NCBI GenBank assembly: GCA_039984955.1
Contig: JBDWTN010000005.1
Location: 372,001 to 436,000 of the forward strand
Length of the DNA: 64,000 nt
Origin: Marinobacter alexandrii
Lineage (GTDB): Bacteria; Bacteroidota; Bacteroidia; Cytophagales; Cyclobacteriaceae
Direction of reading: 5' to 3'
The notes under the pieces are model-generated. The model was not told the DNA's origin, searched no databases, and worked only from the letters and a program-made list of their open reading frames with translations. This document shows, in pieces, positions 62,011-64,000 of this stretch; the stretch's first letter is position 1; each line of letters begins with the position of its first letter. The position numbers and the translations under genes are program-made.

Positions 62011-63395
62011 AAATCGAATCCAAAAAAGGTAACCAGAACAGTCATTACAAATATGGTAGCCAACAGTATGGGCACCAGATATGGTAATGCAATGCTGAGG
62101 TATTTCTTAACAAACGATTTCTCGTAGTTTGGCGCTCCAATAGATATCTCAGCATCAATATTCTCTTTTTTCCATATGTGGGCAGCAAAGAAGACAATCA
62201 AGCACCCACCTAATGGCAGGAATGAATCATTGGCCATGTTGACTACAAAGCTGAGAAAGTTTGTTTTCGTCTCCGCATTGAAATATTGAATAAATTCAGT
62301 GAAATACGTTGAGTATCCATTTCCAATCAATGATGGGATTCCAATAACGTATACAACCCCTGCCATCAGCCACGCAGCATTTTTACGTTTAAACTTATGC
62401 TCATCTACTAAATATGAAACTGGAACTTCAAGAAGTGAAACGGTTGATGTTAAAGCAGCGAAACAGAGTAATGCAAAGAATGAAGCGCCTAGTATTGAGC
62501 CAGTGACTCCTCCAATACTTCCGAATATCTGAGGCAATGTAACAAAAATCAATTCCGGACCTCCACCTACGCCAGTAAGCTCCCCATTGCTAATGAAACC
62601 TATGAAAGGAAATATCATTAGTCCCGCAATGAATGCGATACCAACATCTGCCAGTGTAATCAGCGCTGCAGACGATACAATGTTATCATTCTTTCCAACA
62701 TAACTCCCATAGGTAATCAAGGCTCCCATCCCTAGAGAAAGCGAAAAGAATGCTTGCCCCATCGCATTAAAAACAACATTGAAGGAGAATTTAGAAAAGT
62801 CCGGGAGGAGATAAAATTTCAAACCAGCCATTGCATTCGGTAAAAACAATGAATAAACAACCAGTCCTATGATCATGATGATCAATGTTGGAAGCAGAAT
62901 TTTGGCTGCTTTTTCAATACCCCCTGCAATCCCTTTTGAAACGATGAACGCTGTGGCCACCATAAAGAGCAAACCATAGGTACCTACTGTAAAAACATTT
63001 GACGTAAACTCAGTGAAATTGTCTGCTACTGAAAAGTTGCCAGACCCTAGTTGGAAGGTATAGCCAAAAGCCCATCCTGCGATTACATTATAGAATGAAA
63101 GAATAAGTACCCCACTGAGTACACCTAATTTTCCAATAAAATTCCACTTCTTATGACCAAGCGCGTTGAATGCACCTACTGCATTTCTACCTGACTTTCT
63201 TCCGATCGCGATCTCAGTAATCATCACTGGGAAGCAAAGAGCAAAGCAAAAAAACAGATAAACCAAAACGAAGATAGCACCTCCTCCAGCTCCTACCTCG
63301 TATGGGAATCCCCAAATATTTCCTAATCCAACCGCAGAACCTGCTGCCGCTGCTATAAAACCTGCTTTGCTTGAGAAACCACCTCTAGTTGCCAT
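62007..63395 (-). CDS. Neurotransmitter:sodium symporter family transporter
   Basis: 462 residues with about eleven to twelve helices. LeuT-type features: AAAGSAVGLGNIWGFPYEVGAGGGAIFVL in helix 1 (with G in place of R in the usual GNxWRFP) and FFSLSLGMGALITYGSY in helix 6. Imports amino acids or similar solutes with sodium. Confidence 0.93.
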   Translation of the reverse strand: MATRGGFSSKAGFIAAAAGSAVGLGNIWGFPYEVGAGGGAIFVLVYLFFCFALCFPVMITEIAIGRKSGRNAVGAFNALGHKKWNFIGKLGVLSGVLILSFYNVIAGWAFGYTFQLGSGNFSVADNFTEFTSNVFTVGTYGLLFMVATAFIVSKGIAGGIEKAAKILLPTLIIMIIGLVVYSLFLPNAMAGLKFYLLPDFSKFSFNVVFNAMGQAFFSLSLGMGALITYGSYVGKNDNIVSSAALITLADVGIAFIAGLMIFPFIGFISNGELTGVGGGPELIFVTLPQIFGSIGGVTGSILGASFFALLCFAALTSTVSLLEVPVSYLVDEHKFKRKNAAWLMAGVVYVIGIPSLIGNGYSTYFTEFIQYFNAETKTNFLSFVVNMANDSFLPLGGCLIVFFAAHIWKKENIDAEISIGAPNYEKSFVKKYLSIALPYLVPILLATIFVMTVLVTFFGFDF

Positions 63396-63512
63396 TGTGC
63401 TTCATTGATGAATTGAGCAATTTAATGCCAGGAGTCGATTCAAAGTATTTAAATGAGCAAGTATTTTGCCTATTTCTAGCTGTTCAACTCTGAGTTATTC
63501 TATTTTTATAGC

Positions 63513-64000
63513 ATGAAAAAATGGTCTTCAGATAGATTACTTAGCATAGTTGCCATAATTGCATCTCTAGGAACATTGTTTACAATTGTCTATCAAACAG
63601 ATCTTATCCGAAAGCAACAATACGCCTCAGTACTTCCATATTTAGAAATGTGGAATTCAAATACAGGTCATCGAGGAGAATCTTACAAGTATATTCTAAA
63701 GAATAATGGAATTGGACCTGCATTTATTAAAGACGTTAAAATTCACTACGAAGATTCGGTCTATGTGGGCGATCCTGCAAGTTTTACTTTCCTTGTAATC
63801 AAGCCGAAAGATTCAATAAAAAATTATTTTTATTCAAATATTAAAAAAGGCACTCTTATTCCCGCAGGTGAAAAAGTAGAACTCATTGGTGTCTCGAAAG
63901 ACACAATTAATGCCCCTATTCTTAAAAAGTGGTTCTCCAATCAAGATATTGTTCAAGTAGAAATTGTTTACGAGTCGGTATATGGAGAACGATGGAGCGC
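63513..64000 (+). CDS. Hypothetical membrane-anchored protein (partial at right edge)
   Basis: ATG at 63513, frame open to the end of the window (162 complete codons, 3' end missing). One N-terminal helix (LLSIVAIIASLGTLFTIVY), a basic flank and then a periplasmic beta-rich part with GIGPAFIKDVKIHY and PAGEKVELIGV. I do not recognise a family. Confidence 0.65.
   Translation, partial: MKKWSSDRLLSIVAIIASLGTLFTIVYQTDLIRKQQYASVLPYLEMWNSNTGHRGESYKYILKNNGIGPAFIKDVKIHYEDSVYVGDPASFTFLVIKPKDSIKNYFYSNIKKGTLIPAGEKVELIGVSKDTINAPILKKWFSNQDIVQVEIVYESVYGERWS

Noticed and set aside
1-64000. CRISPR array, phage genes or a large IS element
   Set aside because: No regular spacer repeats, phage structural genes or transposase frames are visible.

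Overview
The window looks like a chromosomal segment of a Bacteroidota bacterium, most likely a marine or soil member of the Cytophagales. The signs are low G+C, promoters of the TTTG/TAnnTTTG type, a Por-type (T9SS) sorting domain, LytTR/LytS signalling, an ExbB-ExbD-ExbD transport operon with an extra small membrane protein, TamB next to tsaD, and the yceD-rpmF-fabH-efp-accB-accC run. Gene order and start codons were read from sequence alone; family names come from recognised motifs, not from a search.

Layout. 1-350 is non-coding but structured: a MITE-like 91-bp inverted-repeat element with 10-bp flanking direct repeats, and a fossil T9SS tail with its own terminator. 351-9906 is a tight four-gene minus-strand operon (TIGR03032 protein, two TPR/GT41 O-GlcNAc-transferase-like enzymes, and a 1253-residue FG-GAP/cadherin-like T9SS surface protein with a very long charged signal peptide); this is the best candidate for an undescribed system. 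10-24 kb holds amino-acid metabolism (trans-sulfuration PLP enzyme, alanine dehydrogenase, fused 2-oxoacid dehydrogenase E1), a membrane patatin, a LytS/LytTR pair, a LuxE-like protein, a sigma54 activator without a DNA-binding domain, and RNase P RNA. 24-34 kb holds tamB, tsaD, smpB, an HNH nuclease, the ExbB/ExbD operon and tRNA-Ser(GGA). 33.5-39.5 kb is a six-gene operon (GT2, small protein, SpoIIE-type phosphatase, polysaccharide deacetylase, TatD, asparaginase) beside a flippase-like membrane protein. 39.5-51.4 kb is housekeeping: ruvC, HIT, greA with a terminator-like leader, two SpoIIAA-like paralogues, a hydroxyacid dehydrogenase, mgtE, rsmA, pdxA and the fatty-acid/translation operon. 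51.4-55 kb looks accessory (lipoprotein, DUF2200, serine hydrolase, small membrane protein) and is rich in inverted repeats. 55-64 kb holds an AI-2E-type permease, DUF3109, YceI, GNAT, rhodanese, thiL, methylmalonyl-CoA epimerase, an A-type Fe-S carrier, a MarR regulator with a palindromic operator, an NSS transporter and a partial gene at the right edge.

How it fits together. The first operon pairs putative protein glycosyltransferases with one large exported substrate candidate that carries an extended signal peptide. This resembles, in logic only, the dedicated glyco-adhesin export loci of Gram-positive bacteria. The other regions are mostly conserved core functions. Their points of interest are regulatory: non-ATG start codons at two almost touching divergent gene pairs, a terminator in the greA leader, and several perfect palindromes upstream of genes.
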